Positions 9,201-18,100 of a DNA stretch of 64,000 bases are shown piece after piece (position 1 is the stretch's first letter; every line of letters starts with the position of its first letter). This DNA comes from Plantactinospora mayteni (GTDB lineage Bacteria > Actinomycetota > Actinomycetes > Mycobacteriales > Micromonosporaceae). The position numbers and the translations under genes are program-made. The notes beneath the pieces were generated by a model. It saw nothing but the letters and a program-made list of their open reading frames with translations. It did no database searches and was not told the origin of the DNA. The stretch is from contig NZ_BONX01000004.1 in assembly GCF_016862935.1 (NCBI RefSeq), forward strand, positions 368,580 through 432,579, read 5' to 3'.

Positions 9201-11598
9201 CCTCCAGCAGCGTCCAGCCCGGTGTCGCGGCGAGGTGGTCGAGCGCCCGGTCGAACCGCACCGGCTGACGGACCTGGCCGGCCCAGAACAGCGGATCCCG
9301 GGCTTGCGCGCCGACCGGCTCGCCGGTCGCGGCCGAGATCATCGGTACCACCGGTTCGGCGAGCGTCACGTTGTCGAACGCGACTGCGAACCGGTCCACC
9401 GCGGGCGCCATGGCCGGGCTGTGGAACGCGTGCGAGGTACGCAACGGCCGGGATCTGATGCCGACCGCCCGCAACTCGTCGGCCACGGCACGCAGCTGGT
9501 CCGGGTCACCGGCGAGGACGGTCTGCCGGGCACCGTTGACCACCGCGACGACCACACCCTCCGGCAGCGACACCTCGGCAGGGCCGGCGGCCACCGCGAG
9601 CATCCCGCCGGGTGGCATCGCGGCCATCGCGGCGGCCCGGGCCGCCACCAGCCGGGTCGCGGCCGGCAGGTCGCACACTCCGGCGACGGCCGCAGCGGTC
9701 AACTCGCCCACGCTGTGTCCCAGGACGACGTCCGGGTGGATGCCCCACGACCGCCACATGGCGGCGAGGGCGTACTCCACGGCGAAGATCAGCGGCTGCG
9801 CGATCGCGGTGTCGGCCAGCTCGTCGTCGCCCGCCTCCCGCCACACGTCACGCAGGTCGACGCCCACGCGCGCGAACAACTCCAGGCAGCTCTCCATGGT
9901 GGCGGTGAACACCGGGTCCGCGTCGTACAGGCCGATCGCCATCCGGGTCCGCTGCGCGGCCTGGCCGGGGAACAGGAAGGCCACCTGCCGCGGCTCCTGC
10001 CTGCTGTGCCCCCGGACGAGCCGGCCGGTGTCCAGCGCCGCGACGGCGTCGGTGGCGTCGGCGACCACGGCCGCGCTCCGCACCGGATGAGCGGTGCGGC
10101 CGTCCTGGAGAGTGGCGACCGTGTCGGCGAACGCCGCGTCGCCGTGCCGACGCAGGTGGTCGGCGAGCTGCGGTTCGTAGTCGCGGACCGCGCCGTCGCC
10201 ACTTCCGGACCAGACGATCACCTGCGGCCGGTCCGGTGCCAGGGTACGGACCGGCGCCGGTCCTTCGGCGACGACGAGGTGCACGTTCGTGCCGCCGATC
10301 CCGAGGGAGCTCAGACCGGCGACCCGGGGGCGACCCGCCACCCGCGGCCATGGTGTCGCCGCCGCCCGGATGACGAACGGGGTGTCGGCGAGCCGCAGCC
10401 GCGGGTTCGGGTCGGTGAAGTTGGCGGTACCGGCCCGCCGCTCGTGTGCCAGGCACAGCGCGACCTTGACCAGGGACGCGATGCCGGCGGCGTGCCCGAG
10501 GTGGCCGATGTTGCCTTTCACCGACGACAGCACGATCCCGTGGGGTGAGGTGCCGAGCGACCGGTACGCCTTCGCCAGCGCCGCCACCTCGATCGGGTCG
10601 CCGACCGGGGTGCCGGTGGCGTGGGCTTCCAGGTAGGAGACGTCGACCGGGTCGGTCGCCGCGACCCGCATCGCCTCGGTGACCACGGCGGCCTGCCCGG
10701 GGATGCCGGGTGCGGCGAAACCCGCCTTCACCGCACCGTCGTTGTTGACCGCCGAACCCCGGATCACCGCCCAGACATGGTCGCCGTCGGCGACCGCGTC
10801 GCCGAGCCGCTTCAGCACCACGGCGGCGGCGCCGCTGCCGAAGATGGTGCCGGCGGCGGCCTGGTCGAACGGGCGACAGTGCCCGTCTGGCGAGAACGGT
10901 CCGCCGGAATCCCACCGGTAGCCGTGGTGCACCGGCGCCTCCAGGTCGCTGCCGCCGGCGATCGCCACGTCGCATTCCCCGGTGCGCAACGCCTGGCACG
11001 CGAGGTGGGTCGCCAGCGCCGAACTGGAACAGGCGGTGGAGACCGTCATCGCCGGGCCGCGGAACCCGAACCGGTACGCCACGTGGGTGGCCAGGTAGTC
11101 CGGCATGCTGAGCACACCGTCGGCCATGCTGCTGGTCGGGATCACCCGGTCGTACCGCCGCCCCACGTGGGCGTCGAGGTAGGCGGTGGCCCCGGCCGCG
11201 CCGTAGACGCCGACGCTGCCGTCGATACGTGCCGGGTCGTAGCCGGCGTTCTCGATGGCGGTGTGGCTCGTCTCGAGGAACATCCGGATCTGCGGGTCCA
11301 GGACGGTGGCGTCGCGAGGGCTGAAGCGGAAGAACTCGGCGTCGAACAGTTCCAGGTCCGGTGGCTCGGCGACGGCTTTCACGTACTGCGGATCGGCGAG
11401 CGCGGCGGCCGACACCCCGACGGCGCGCAGTTCGTCGTCGCTGGGGAAGGTGACGGACTCCCGGCCCGTGGCAAGGTTCGACCAGTACCCGGCCGCGTCC
11501 CGGGCACCGGGCAGCCGGGCGGCCAGACCGATGATCGCGACCAGGTCGTCCGGATGCGGGTCGTCGTGCGGCACATCGTCACGGTGTCGTTCGGGCAC
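6280..11598 (-). CDS. Type I PKS module, KS-AT-KR-DH-carrier
   Basis: Modular polyketide synthase of 1772 aa. The GTG start is preceded by AAAGGAG eight bases away. The KS has TACSSS, EAHATGT (Gly to Ala against the usual EAHGTGT) and GNIGHLG. The AT has GHSVGE and HAFHS, the pattern of malonyl-CoA-specific domains. A KR follows (GGLGGLG, SGDYAAGNA), and only after it a double-hotdog DH (EHRIG...MPGT and HPALLD). The carrier domain ends the protein with GGNS, Ser 1729. In the DH motif HxxxGxxxxP the Gly is Lys, but His, Pro and Asp are present. The expected product is an alpha,beta-unsaturated acyl thioester. The DH after the KR is the reverse of the normal order and is shared with the second PKS of this operon. 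Confidence 0.95.
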   Translation of the reverse strand: MPERHRDDVPHDDPHPDDLVAIIGLAARLPGARDAAGYWSNLATGRESVTFPSDDELRAVGVSAAALADPQYVKAVAEPPDLELFDAEFFRFSPRDATVLDPQIRMFLETSHTAIENAGYDPARIDGSVGVYGAAGATAYLDAHVGRRYDRVIPTSSMADGVLSMPDYLATHVAYRFGFRGPAMTVSTACSSSALATHLACQALRTGECDVAIAGGSDLEAPVHHGYRWDSGGPFSPDGHCRPFDQAAAGTIFGSGAAAVVLKRLGDAVADGDHVWAVIRGSAVNNDGAVKAGFAAPGIPGQAAVVTEAMRVAATDPVDVSYLEAHATGTPVGDPIEVAALAKAYRSLGTSPHGIVLSSVKGNIGHLGHAAGIASLVKVALCLAHERRAGTANFTDPNPRLRLADTPFVIRAAATPWPRVAGRPRVAGLSSLGIGGTNVHLVVAEGPAPVRTLAPDRPQVIVWSGSGDGAVRDYEPQLADHLRRHGDAAFADTVATLQDGRTAHPVRSAAVVADATDAVAALDTGRLVRGHSRQEPRQVAFLFPGQAAQRTRMAIGLYDADPVFTATMESCLELFARVGVDLRDVWREAGDDELADTAIAQPLIFAVEYALAAMWRSWGIHPDVVLGHSVGELTAAAVAGVCDLPAATRLVAARAAAMAAMPPGGMLAVAAGPAEVSLPEGVVVAVVNGARQTVLAGDPDQLRAVADELRAVGIRSRPLRTSHAFHSPAMAPAVDRFAVAFDNVTLAEPVVPMISAATGEPVGAQARDPLFWAGQVRQPVRFDRALDHLAATPGWTLLEVGPGDTLVTSARQHQQLGAADLLTVATLPVGPAGTDDPTADHRSALAAAATLWTQGHPVEWSAVRGNVPVRRLPLPTYRYQRTRHWIDHQPEPAAPQAVEPAAPQVTPLSRLTWVERPRIGTGGDGRGVSALALLPADETVGRPAVLALQQAGYRVTIARTGNGYAETGGEFQVRPDQFGDLDLVLAAMAAHAASPRLLVHGLGLAEPPPLVPDRADDGLAESFHSLTALVQRGVRHRTVTGVLVLTTRSVDVTGVEALDPMKATLHGAIRTLARESPGLTCRLIDVATPFADEDLAAEIVSGSAEPVVALRGPTRWERVEQPYQPSVPAAALRRRGVYLLTGGLGGLGLAVAREMAATGLAPHLVLAGRRGLPHAGDPGAEVVRAAIAECERLGATVRVERCDIADLRATRRLFDTVRAQHGPVQGIVHLAGVAGDGMLLVRNRADADAVLRPKVAGTLVLAEVLRGHPPVDFVVTFSSRAALGGLIGSGDYAAGNAFADALSRLLSRTGVPALSVNWPAWHTAGMAARPPVPVTGTDWTTEVSQDSPVVDEHRIGKRAVMPGTGFLDLVLRGFGALTASEEAAGVVLTDVTFERPMVVTRPRRVTVAFQPGDAAWQFTVHSTELPDGAAVRHATGAVAVLTGATPRPPERLTALRDRLSKPAPEDVDTTGVVTFGPRWDNVVRTTADPERDGELLVELALAEPFHDDVADFAVHPALLDNATAVVTAFDPGSSYLPFCYQRCEIFRRFPAAIVSHVRHRPGTSGLIRADVDIYGTDGEPLAHLEGFTMRQVDSAEFAVDPAVGLRPPAVDGIDPAVGGRLLLSLLGGRHPYQVAVRPYEAGRPVAIPGTPPPSTPVPVAPALRHHAMPLPAVPLPAVPPSPVDTPVSPGSVPSGAEPVRGRLAALWTDVLGVPSPAVDDDFFERGGNSLTAVELMSRVKAEFGVQLSVITLFDHPTLAAFADALIAEGPLT

Positions 11599-11697
11599 CG
11601 GCGGCGCTCCTTTCTGCGTTCCTGGCGGCCGGCTCCGTCGCGGTGCCCCCGGCCAGGTACCGGGCGAGTACTCCGCACGGTGGCGTGGTCGAACCGG

Positions 11698-14082
11698 TCA
11701 TCCGGGCACGCTGCCGGCGAGCCCGCCGTCCAGTCGCCACGACGGCGCCGGGCCCGCCACCGGATCGACCGCCACGAGCCGGAGTTCGCTGGTGTACGCC
11801 GTACCGTCGGGCAGCCGCAGCCACAGCTCGTCCGGGCCGGGCATCATCTCCACCACCGTGACCTCGCCGGCCGTCCCACCCTGGCCCGCAGCCCGGTGCA
11901 GCGCCTTGCGGAGGTTCTCCACCAGCACCGGAGCGGCGAAGTCGACGTAGAACGGCTTCGGCTCGCCGGGAACCCAGGCGAACACGTGCCGCGGCAGGCC
12001 CCGGGCCGCGGCCCAGCCCCGCAGCCGATCCTGGGCGGGGTCCCGGCTGTGCGGCGGCAGGACGCCGCATTCGGCCGGGTGGAACCGCCAGGTTCGGCGG
12101 CAGATCGTCACCGCGCCGAGGTCGACCCGTGGCGCGTACGGCCGGGGCGGGCGCACCTGGAACAGGTTCACCACCTGGGCGCTGAGGAACTCCCCGAAGC
12201 ACTCCAGTACCGGCGCCGCCCAGCCGGCCTTCCGGCACGTCGCCACCAGCTCACCGGCGTGTTCCGTGACGACGAGCGCAGCCGCCGGGGTGCTGGCCGC
12301 CCCGCTGGGGTGCCCGTCGTTGGCACCGTACGACCAGTAGCGGTAGTGACCCGGCGGATCGAGCGCCAGCGGCGGATAGGACCGCGAGCTGACCGCGGTG
12401 GCCGAGCGGGGGTAGACCGGCACGACCCGGCCCTCGGCCACCGCCGACCGGGTCGCCGCGATCAGCTCGGCCGGGTCGTCGGCCTGGCCGAGGAAGAATC
12501 GGCTCTCCAGGGTGTTGAGGGCGACGTGCAGCTCACCGAGGACCCAGCGCAACCCACCGTCGCGGTCTCGGCGCAGCAGCAGGTCGGGGCTGTGCACCCG
12601 GCCCGCCGCCCACACCCGCCCGGTAGCCGGGAACAGCGCGTCGGCGAGCCGGCGCGCCTCGGCCACCGGCACCGTGCCCGGCTCCGCCGCCCCGTCGCCG
12701 GGCAGAATCTGCGCCCACCGCAGTTGGAAGTCGTCGACGACCTCGGCGAGCCAGCCGGCCTCCGGGCTCAGCACGTCGGCAGCCGCCAGTTGCAGCTCGG
12801 CCAGGGTCACGCGGTCGCGCCGCGCGGCCAGCCGCCGGTACCGCTCGGCCAGCCGGGTGGCGGCCCCCTCGCCCACCTGGCCGGCGAGCCAGCGAGCGCT
12901 GTCGAGCAGGATCGCCAGCGGCGCCGCCAGGTCGGTCAGCGCGTCGGTGCCGATGACGGCGTCGCGGTCCTCGCGGCAGTCGAGGTACACCGGGGTGCGC
13001 CCGCCCGGCGTGAGATCCGGACCGGGCCGAACGGGGTGTCCCGCAGCGGCGGTGAGCGCGGCGTCGATCGCGTCCAGGTGCCGCAGTACCCGCTCCGGAT
13101 CGGTGACGTCCTCGGTCGCCACCGTGCGCGCCGCAGCGAGCGCGGTGAGCCGCTCGGTGAGCCGGTGCCGGATCGCCGGGTCGGGTATCGCGGCTACCTG
13201 GCGGGCGAGCTGCTGGTCGGGCTCGCCGCAGATCGGGACGCGGAACCCGAGCTGGACGACCGACTCGTCCCGCAACCGGTGCAGGACCGCCGCCACCTCC
13301 GGCGCGGCCAGCCCGCTGTCGGTGGCCAGCCGATCGACCGTCCACGGACCGTCGGCGGTGCCGTCGAGGAGCGCGACGACCCGCCGCTCGGCCGGCTTGA
13401 GCGCGACATCGGAGCGGTGCGGCCGGTGTACCGCGGTGTCCACGACCGTACACGTCGGGTTGAGGCGCACCGGGAGATGCGGCCAGACCAGTGGATCGGC
13501 GGCCCAGGCCCGCGCCACCGCCTGGATCGCCCACACCTCGTAGCGGACGTCATGGCGGCGCAGGTCGCCGGTACCGCGCAGGCTCGTCGGACCGTCGCCG
13601 AGGCGGGCCCACCCGACGGGGCCGAAGAAGCCGACCGTGTCGTTCTTGGCCGCGTACCGCTGGGCGTATCGGGCGATGACGGCCTGCCGTTGGCCGAGCC
13701 GGTGCAGCGCCGGCCGCGGCTCACCCTCGGCCACGCGCTCCCGGGCGGCGGCGTAGTCGGCCGCCCAGGTACGCAGCGCCTCCGGGTTCTGCCAGGTCAG
13801 GGCGGCGCGCAGCCGACGGTCGGCGAGCAGTTCGTCGAAGCCGCGCCGGGCGGCCCGGCGCAGCGCGTCGTCCCGGTCGGCGCCGGGCGGCATCGCCAGC
13901 TCCCGCTCGGCGACCAACGCCGCGAGTTGGGAGAACGGCAGACCGGCTGACCGGAGCGCCGCGAGCCGCCACAGCGACCAGCCGCGCTCACCGTCGACGA
14001 ACAGCCGCGCCTCGTCGTACCCGCTGGCTGACGCGGCCGTCACGGGTCGCCGGTGCGTCTCGGCGGCCACCTGATGGCGCAT
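11698..14082 (-). CDS. LanB-like (lantibiotic dehydratase family) protein
   Basis: Protein of 794 aa. The ATG start has GGGAGG six bases upstream; the longer open frame above it is low-complexity read-through of the SDR region. The N-terminal half resembles the dehydratase N-domain of LanB-type proteins, including RSAGLPFSQL, LTWQNPEAL and AKNDTVGFFGPVGW. The family covers lanthipeptide dehydratases that use glutamyl-tRNA to glutamylate and eliminate Ser/Thr, and peptide aminoacyl-tRNA ligases (PEARLs) that add amino acids from aminoacyl-tRNA. No precursor peptide gene is visible nearby, and the gene sits between PKS genes. It may therefore act on a carrier-bound intermediate, either dehydrating a Ser/Thr residue or transferring an amino acid from tRNA. 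Family membership is fairly secure; the role is inference. Confidence 0.75.
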   Translation of the reverse strand: MRHQVAAETHRRPVTAASASGYDEARLFVDGERGWSLWRLAALRSAGLPFSQLAALVAERELAMPPGADRDDALRRAARRGFDELLADRRLRAALTWQNPEALRTWAADYAAARERVAEGEPRPALHRLGQRQAVIARYAQRYAAKNDTVGFFGPVGWARLGDGPTSLRGTGDLRRHDVRYEVWAIQAVARAWAADPLVWPHLPVRLNPTCTVVDTAVHRPHRSDVALKPAERRVVALLDGTADGPWTVDRLATDSGLAAPEVAAVLHRLRDESVVQLGFRVPICGEPDQQLARQVAAIPDPAIRHRLTERLTALAAARTVATEDVTDPERVLRHLDAIDAALTAAAGHPVRPGPDLTPGGRTPVYLDCREDRDAVIGTDALTDLAAPLAILLDSARWLAGQVGEGAATRLAERYRRLAARRDRVTLAELQLAAADVLSPEAGWLAEVVDDFQLRWAQILPGDGAAEPGTVPVAEARRLADALFPATGRVWAAGRVHSPDLLLRRDRDGGLRWVLGELHVALNTLESRFFLGQADDPAELIAATRSAVAEGRVVPVYPRSATAVSSRSYPPLALDPPGHYRYWSYGANDGHPSGAASTPAAALVVTEHAGELVATCRKAGWAAPVLECFGEFLSAQVVNLFQVRPPRPYAPRVDLGAVTICRRTWRFHPAECGVLPPHSRDPAQDRLRGWAAARGLPRHVFAWVPGEPKPFYVDFAAPVLVENLRKALHRAAGQGGTAGEVTVVEMMPGPDELWLRLPDGTAYTSELRLVAVDPVAGPAPSWRLDGGLAGSVPG

Positions 14083-14245
14083 GCTCGGCCTCCCTTGGGC
14101 ATGTCGGCGCGGACCACCAACGGCTTTCCGTACTGGCGGCGGAGGCTCGGCGCTTCGCACCGTCCTGGTTCCCGGAACGTATCGGCGGGTCCGCCCCGGC
14201 ACCCGTCGCCGGTTCCGGGGACTCCGGCGGGTACGGGCCGGCGGG

Positions 14246-15058
14246 TCACGACGCGGGTGGCGCGAAGGCACCGTTGAGGTAGATCCCGCCGTCGACGACC
14301 AGGTTCTGCCCGGTGATCCAGCTCGCGGCCGGCGAGCACAGGAACACCGCCGCGGCGGCGATGTCGGCCGGGGTGCCGAGCCGACCCAGCGGCATGCTGC
14401 CGGCGACCTGTTCGAAGGCCGGGGTCCGCTCGGCGTGCAGCATGTTCGCGGCCACGCCGTCGGTGGGTACCGGGCCGGGAGCGATCGCGTTGACCCTGAT
14501 GCCGTGCCGCCCCCACTCGTACGCCCAGGTCGCGGTGAGCGAGACGATCGCGGCCTTGGCGGCGCCACAGTGCGCGAACCACGGGAAACCAAACTCCGGT
14601 CGCGGCAACGTGATGTTGAGAATCACGCCATGACCCGCTTCCAGCATGGCCGGCACGAAGCTGCGGGTGACGTGGAACGTGCCGAACAGGTCGGTGTTCA
14701 CCACCGTGTCGAGCGCCCGGAACGTCATCCGCTCGGCCCGCATCCGAAAGTTCGCCGCCGCGTTGTTGACCACGATCGTGGCCTGGCCGTACCGAGCTGC
14801 CACGTAGTCGTGCAGCCGTTCGACGTCGGCTTCGTCGCGGACGTCGCACGGCACACTGCCACCCGACTGGCCGGTCTCGCTGGCCAGCCGTGCTTCGGCG
14901 ACGGCGAGCCGGTCGGCGGACCGGGAGGTGATCACGACCTCGGCGCCGCAGGCGAGGAAGTCGCGGGCGATCGCGTATCCGATCCCGGAGCCGCCGCCGG
15001 TGACCACCGCCACCTCGCCGTGCAGCGCCTTCGGGTTGAACAACTGGCGGATATGCAC
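14246..15058 (-). CDS. SDR oxidoreductase, 2,4-dienoyl-CoA reductase type
   Basis: Short-chain dehydrogenase of about 270 aa. I chose the GTG at 15058 because GGAGG lies seven bases upstream; GTGs at 15064 and 15139 are alternatives. It has the NAD(P) motif GGGSGIG, VVNNAAAN and the IAPGPV loop. The usual catalytic YxxxK is missing its Tyr: the sequence reads HCGAAKAA, leaving the Lys only. This is what 2,4-dienoyl-CoA reductases show, and the surrounding pattern (EWGRHGIRVNAIAPGP) also fits that subfamily. It lies between two PKS modules that should each make an enoyl group, so a conjugated dienoyl thioester is a plausible substrate. The subfamily assignment is well supported; the substrate is inference. 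Confidence 0.88.
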   Translation of the reverse strand: MHIRQLFNPKALHGEVAVVTGGGSGIGYAIARDFLACGAEVVITSRSADRLAVAEARLASETGQSGGSVPCDVRDEADVERLHDYVAARYGQATIVVNNAAANFRMRAERMTFRALDTVVNTDLFGTFHVTRSFVPAMLEAGHGVILNITLPRPEFGFPWFAHCGAAKAAIVSLTATWAYEWGRHGIRVNAIAPGPVPTDGVAANMLHAERTPAFEQVAGSMPLGRLGTPADIAAAAVFLCSPAASWITGQNLVVDGGIYLNGAFAPPAS

Positions 15059-15060
15059 GG

Positions 15061-15132
15061 TCACCCCTCCGGCCGCTGGTCGGTCGTCGGCGACGCGGTC
15101 CGGGGCGGTGCGGTCCCGAACCGGGTCGTCAT
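15061..15132 (-). CDS. Possible 23-residue coupling ORF
   Basis: A short frame begins with an ATG overlapping the PKS stop (ATGA) and ends in a TGA that overlaps a GTG in the frame of the SDR gene. It encodes about 23 residues rich in Thr, Pro and Arg with no recognisable motif. It may serve only to carry ribosomes from the PKS gene to the SDR gene. It could equally be chance, because the SDR also has its own ribosome-binding site. Confidence 0.2.
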   Translation of the reverse strand: MTTRFGTAPPRTASPTTDQRPEG

Positions 15133-18100
15133 GCGGCACCCAGGGCCTTCAACTCGGCCGCCAGCAGCCGCATCGTGCTGGCGTCGAAGAGCGCGCCGGC
15201 GCCGAGGCTGGTCCCGAAGTGCGCGTTGATCCGCGACGTCAGCTGCACCGCGGCCAGCGAGTTGCCACCGAGGTCGAAGAAGTCGTCGTCCGGACTCATG
15301 TCCGGCACCCCGAGCGAGGCGCTCCACAGTTGCCTCAGCGCCGCGAGGATGCGGTCGTCACCGGGTTCGGCGGGCGTCGCGGTGGCGGCGTTCGCCGCCG
15401 TCGTCCGCGCCGGCGCGACCGGCGCCACGGCAACCCGCGGGCTGGCGGTCGATGCCGGACCGCTCACCGTGCCGGCTGGTGCCGGCTGGTCGGCCCAGCC
15501 GATGCCGGGTACCTCCAGCCGTACGTCCCGCCAGTCGACGAGCACCACCGGTGGGTACGCCTGGTTGAGCAGGTCCAGGAAGATGGTCCCGCCCTCGTCG
15601 GGCAGCAGGGTGCTGGTAGGTGGTTCCGCTGCCGGTGGAGCCACCGGTGCACCGGTGACCGGTGGGGGCGGCGGGGCCGGCTGGCGGGACGCCGGCTTCG
15701 CGGCGAACTGGCCGGCGGTCACCTCGCGCATCGTGAAGGACTCCATCCGGGCCAGCAGGCGACCGCTGTCGGAGTCGTAGATGTCGAAGTCCACCGGCCG
15801 GCTGGCCCGGCCAGCCGGCCCGGCGAACCGGGCGTGGATCTGGACGTCGGCGGTCAGCGGCGCCAGCACGAGGACCTTGCGGTAGATGAACGGGGCGTAC
15901 TGCCGTCCCGGTGTGAGATCGGTGAGGACACTGGTGGCCGCGTCCACGATCGCCGGGTGCACCGGGTGGTCGGTGAGGTCGGCGTGGTAGCTGGCCGGCA
16001 GTACCAGCCGGGCGAGCCGTTCCTCGCCGTCGCCGCGCACCGCGGTGATGATGTCCCAGCGCGGCCCGAAGTCGATCCATTCGGCCAGCGGGGACACCGT
16101 CGACGCGGGCAGCCGGTCCGCGATCGCGGCGACGTCGGGTTCGTCCGCCGGAGCGGGGTTACGGACCGTACCGGTGGCGTGCTCGGTCCACGGTTCGTCG
16201 GTGCCGGCGGCGCGGGACCGCACGATGACCCGGTGCGCGTCCCCGACCGGGCGGAGCAGGACGCGGAGCTGCCGTGGGCCGTCACCGACCACCGGAGCCA
16301 GGAACACCAGGTCGCCGATCTCCAACGGCCAGTCGCCACGGACCGCGCGTGCGCCGAGGACCGCCAACTCCAGCAGGCTGGTACCGGGCAGCACCGGTAT
16401 CCCGTCGAACACGTGCTCGTCGAACTCCCAGTCCTGATCGGGAGCACGGACGACGTCCAGGCCGACGACGGCGCCGTCCTCGGTCGACGGGCCGGACGGC
16501 GGCGGGCCGGGCGGCGGGTCGCGGTGCTGCGCGAGCGCGACGTGGGCGTCGGCGGACCGCGCCAGCATTCCGACCTCGGCCCAACCCGGCCACTGCACCG
16601 AGACGGTACGGCACCGGTCCGCGACCCGGCTGTGGCTGTACGCGTCGAGGAACGCGTTCGCGGCGGCGTAGTCGGCGCTGCCGTACAGGCCGGACAGGCC
16701 CGCCACGCTGGAGAACAGCAGCAGGAAGTCGAGTGGGGCACGGTCGGCGAACACCTCTTCGATGGCGAGGGTCCCGGCCGCCTTCGGGTGCCACACCCGG
16801 CGCATCGCAGCGGCATCGCGGCGTTCCAGCAGCCCGCCTCCGGCGACCCCGGCGGAGTGCACGACACCGTTCACCGGGCCGAACCGCCGCTGGATGTCGT
16901 CGACCACGTTCCGCAACGCCGCCGCGTCACCGACGTCGCCGGTGAAGACCGCCACCTCGGCTCCCGCGTCGGCGATCGAGGCGAGTTCGGCTTCGACGGC
17001 GGCCCGGTCGGTCAGCTCCGCCAGCGGGGTACGACCGAGCAGCGCGATGTTCGGCTGGTACCCGGTTTCGGCCAGCGTCCTGGCGACGACGAGGCCGATC
17101 CCGCCCAACCCGCCGGTGACGAGGTACACGCCGCGGTGCCGCAGCCGGGTGTCGGACTCCCGCGCCGGCAGCGGCCTCAGTCGCGGCAGCCACCGCGTCG
17201 CGCCCCGCACCGCCACCAGCGGCGCCACGGGGCGGGCGATGGTGTCGCTGAGCACGTGCTCGGCCGCCGGTCCCGCGACGTCGACCGCGTGGCACGGTAC
17301 GGCCGGATTCTCCTGCTCGGCGCTGCGCAGCAGGCCGAGCACCGCGGCGCTCGCGGGGTTGACGTTCCCGCCACCGGTGACGTCGACCATGCCGCTGCCC
17401 AGTACCAGGACCCGGACCGGGCTGCCGTGGCGGCGTTGGAAGACGGCAGCCGCCTTCAGCGCGCCGGTCACCGCCGCCAACCCGGACGCGAGCTGTTCGT
17501 CCAAGGTGGATAGTTCGACCCGGGCCGGCGCGGCGAGCAACGCGGCGTGCACGAGCATCACCGGCCCGGCGCCACGTCCGGCGGCCGTGTCGAGGGCCGC
17601 CAGCCACGCGTGCGGGTCGGTCGGGTCGATGCCGGTGCGGCCAGCGTCCTCGCCCAGGCGGCTGTCCCCCACCCGTACCGTCCGATAGCCGGCGCGTTGC
17701 AGTGCCGTCTGCGCGGCGCGGCCGGCGGCGGCGTCGCGGGGCAGCAACAGCACCGCGCTGCCCACCGGGGCGGCTGGTCGGTGCGGCACCGGCGTGGGGT
17801 CCCGCGACCATTCGAGTTCCGCCATGCGCCACCGGGTGGCCGGCTGCTGCGGTACCTCCGGCTCGGCGGCGGCCGATGGCGGTATGACCGTGGTCTCCGG
17901 GGCGGTCGCTTGCTCCGGTTCGTCGGATTCCGGGATCTCCAGCCAGTACCGGCGGCGCTGGTACGGGTAGCCGGGCGCGGCGACCCGCCGGTACCCCCGG
18001 CCCTCGTCGTGCCGCCAGTACGTCACGGGTGCCCCGTCGACCCACAGCCGCGCGAGCGTGTCGGCGAACGCCGACTCGTCGTCCGCGCGACCGACGGCCG

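Noticed and set aside
757..17513. Very long plus-strand open frames opposite the PKS/NRPS operon (such as 4415-6880, 6601-10548, 10621-13950)
   Set aside because: They are Arg/Pro/Gly-rich complements of well-supported minus-strand genes, have no domain motifs and arise from high GC at third codon positions.
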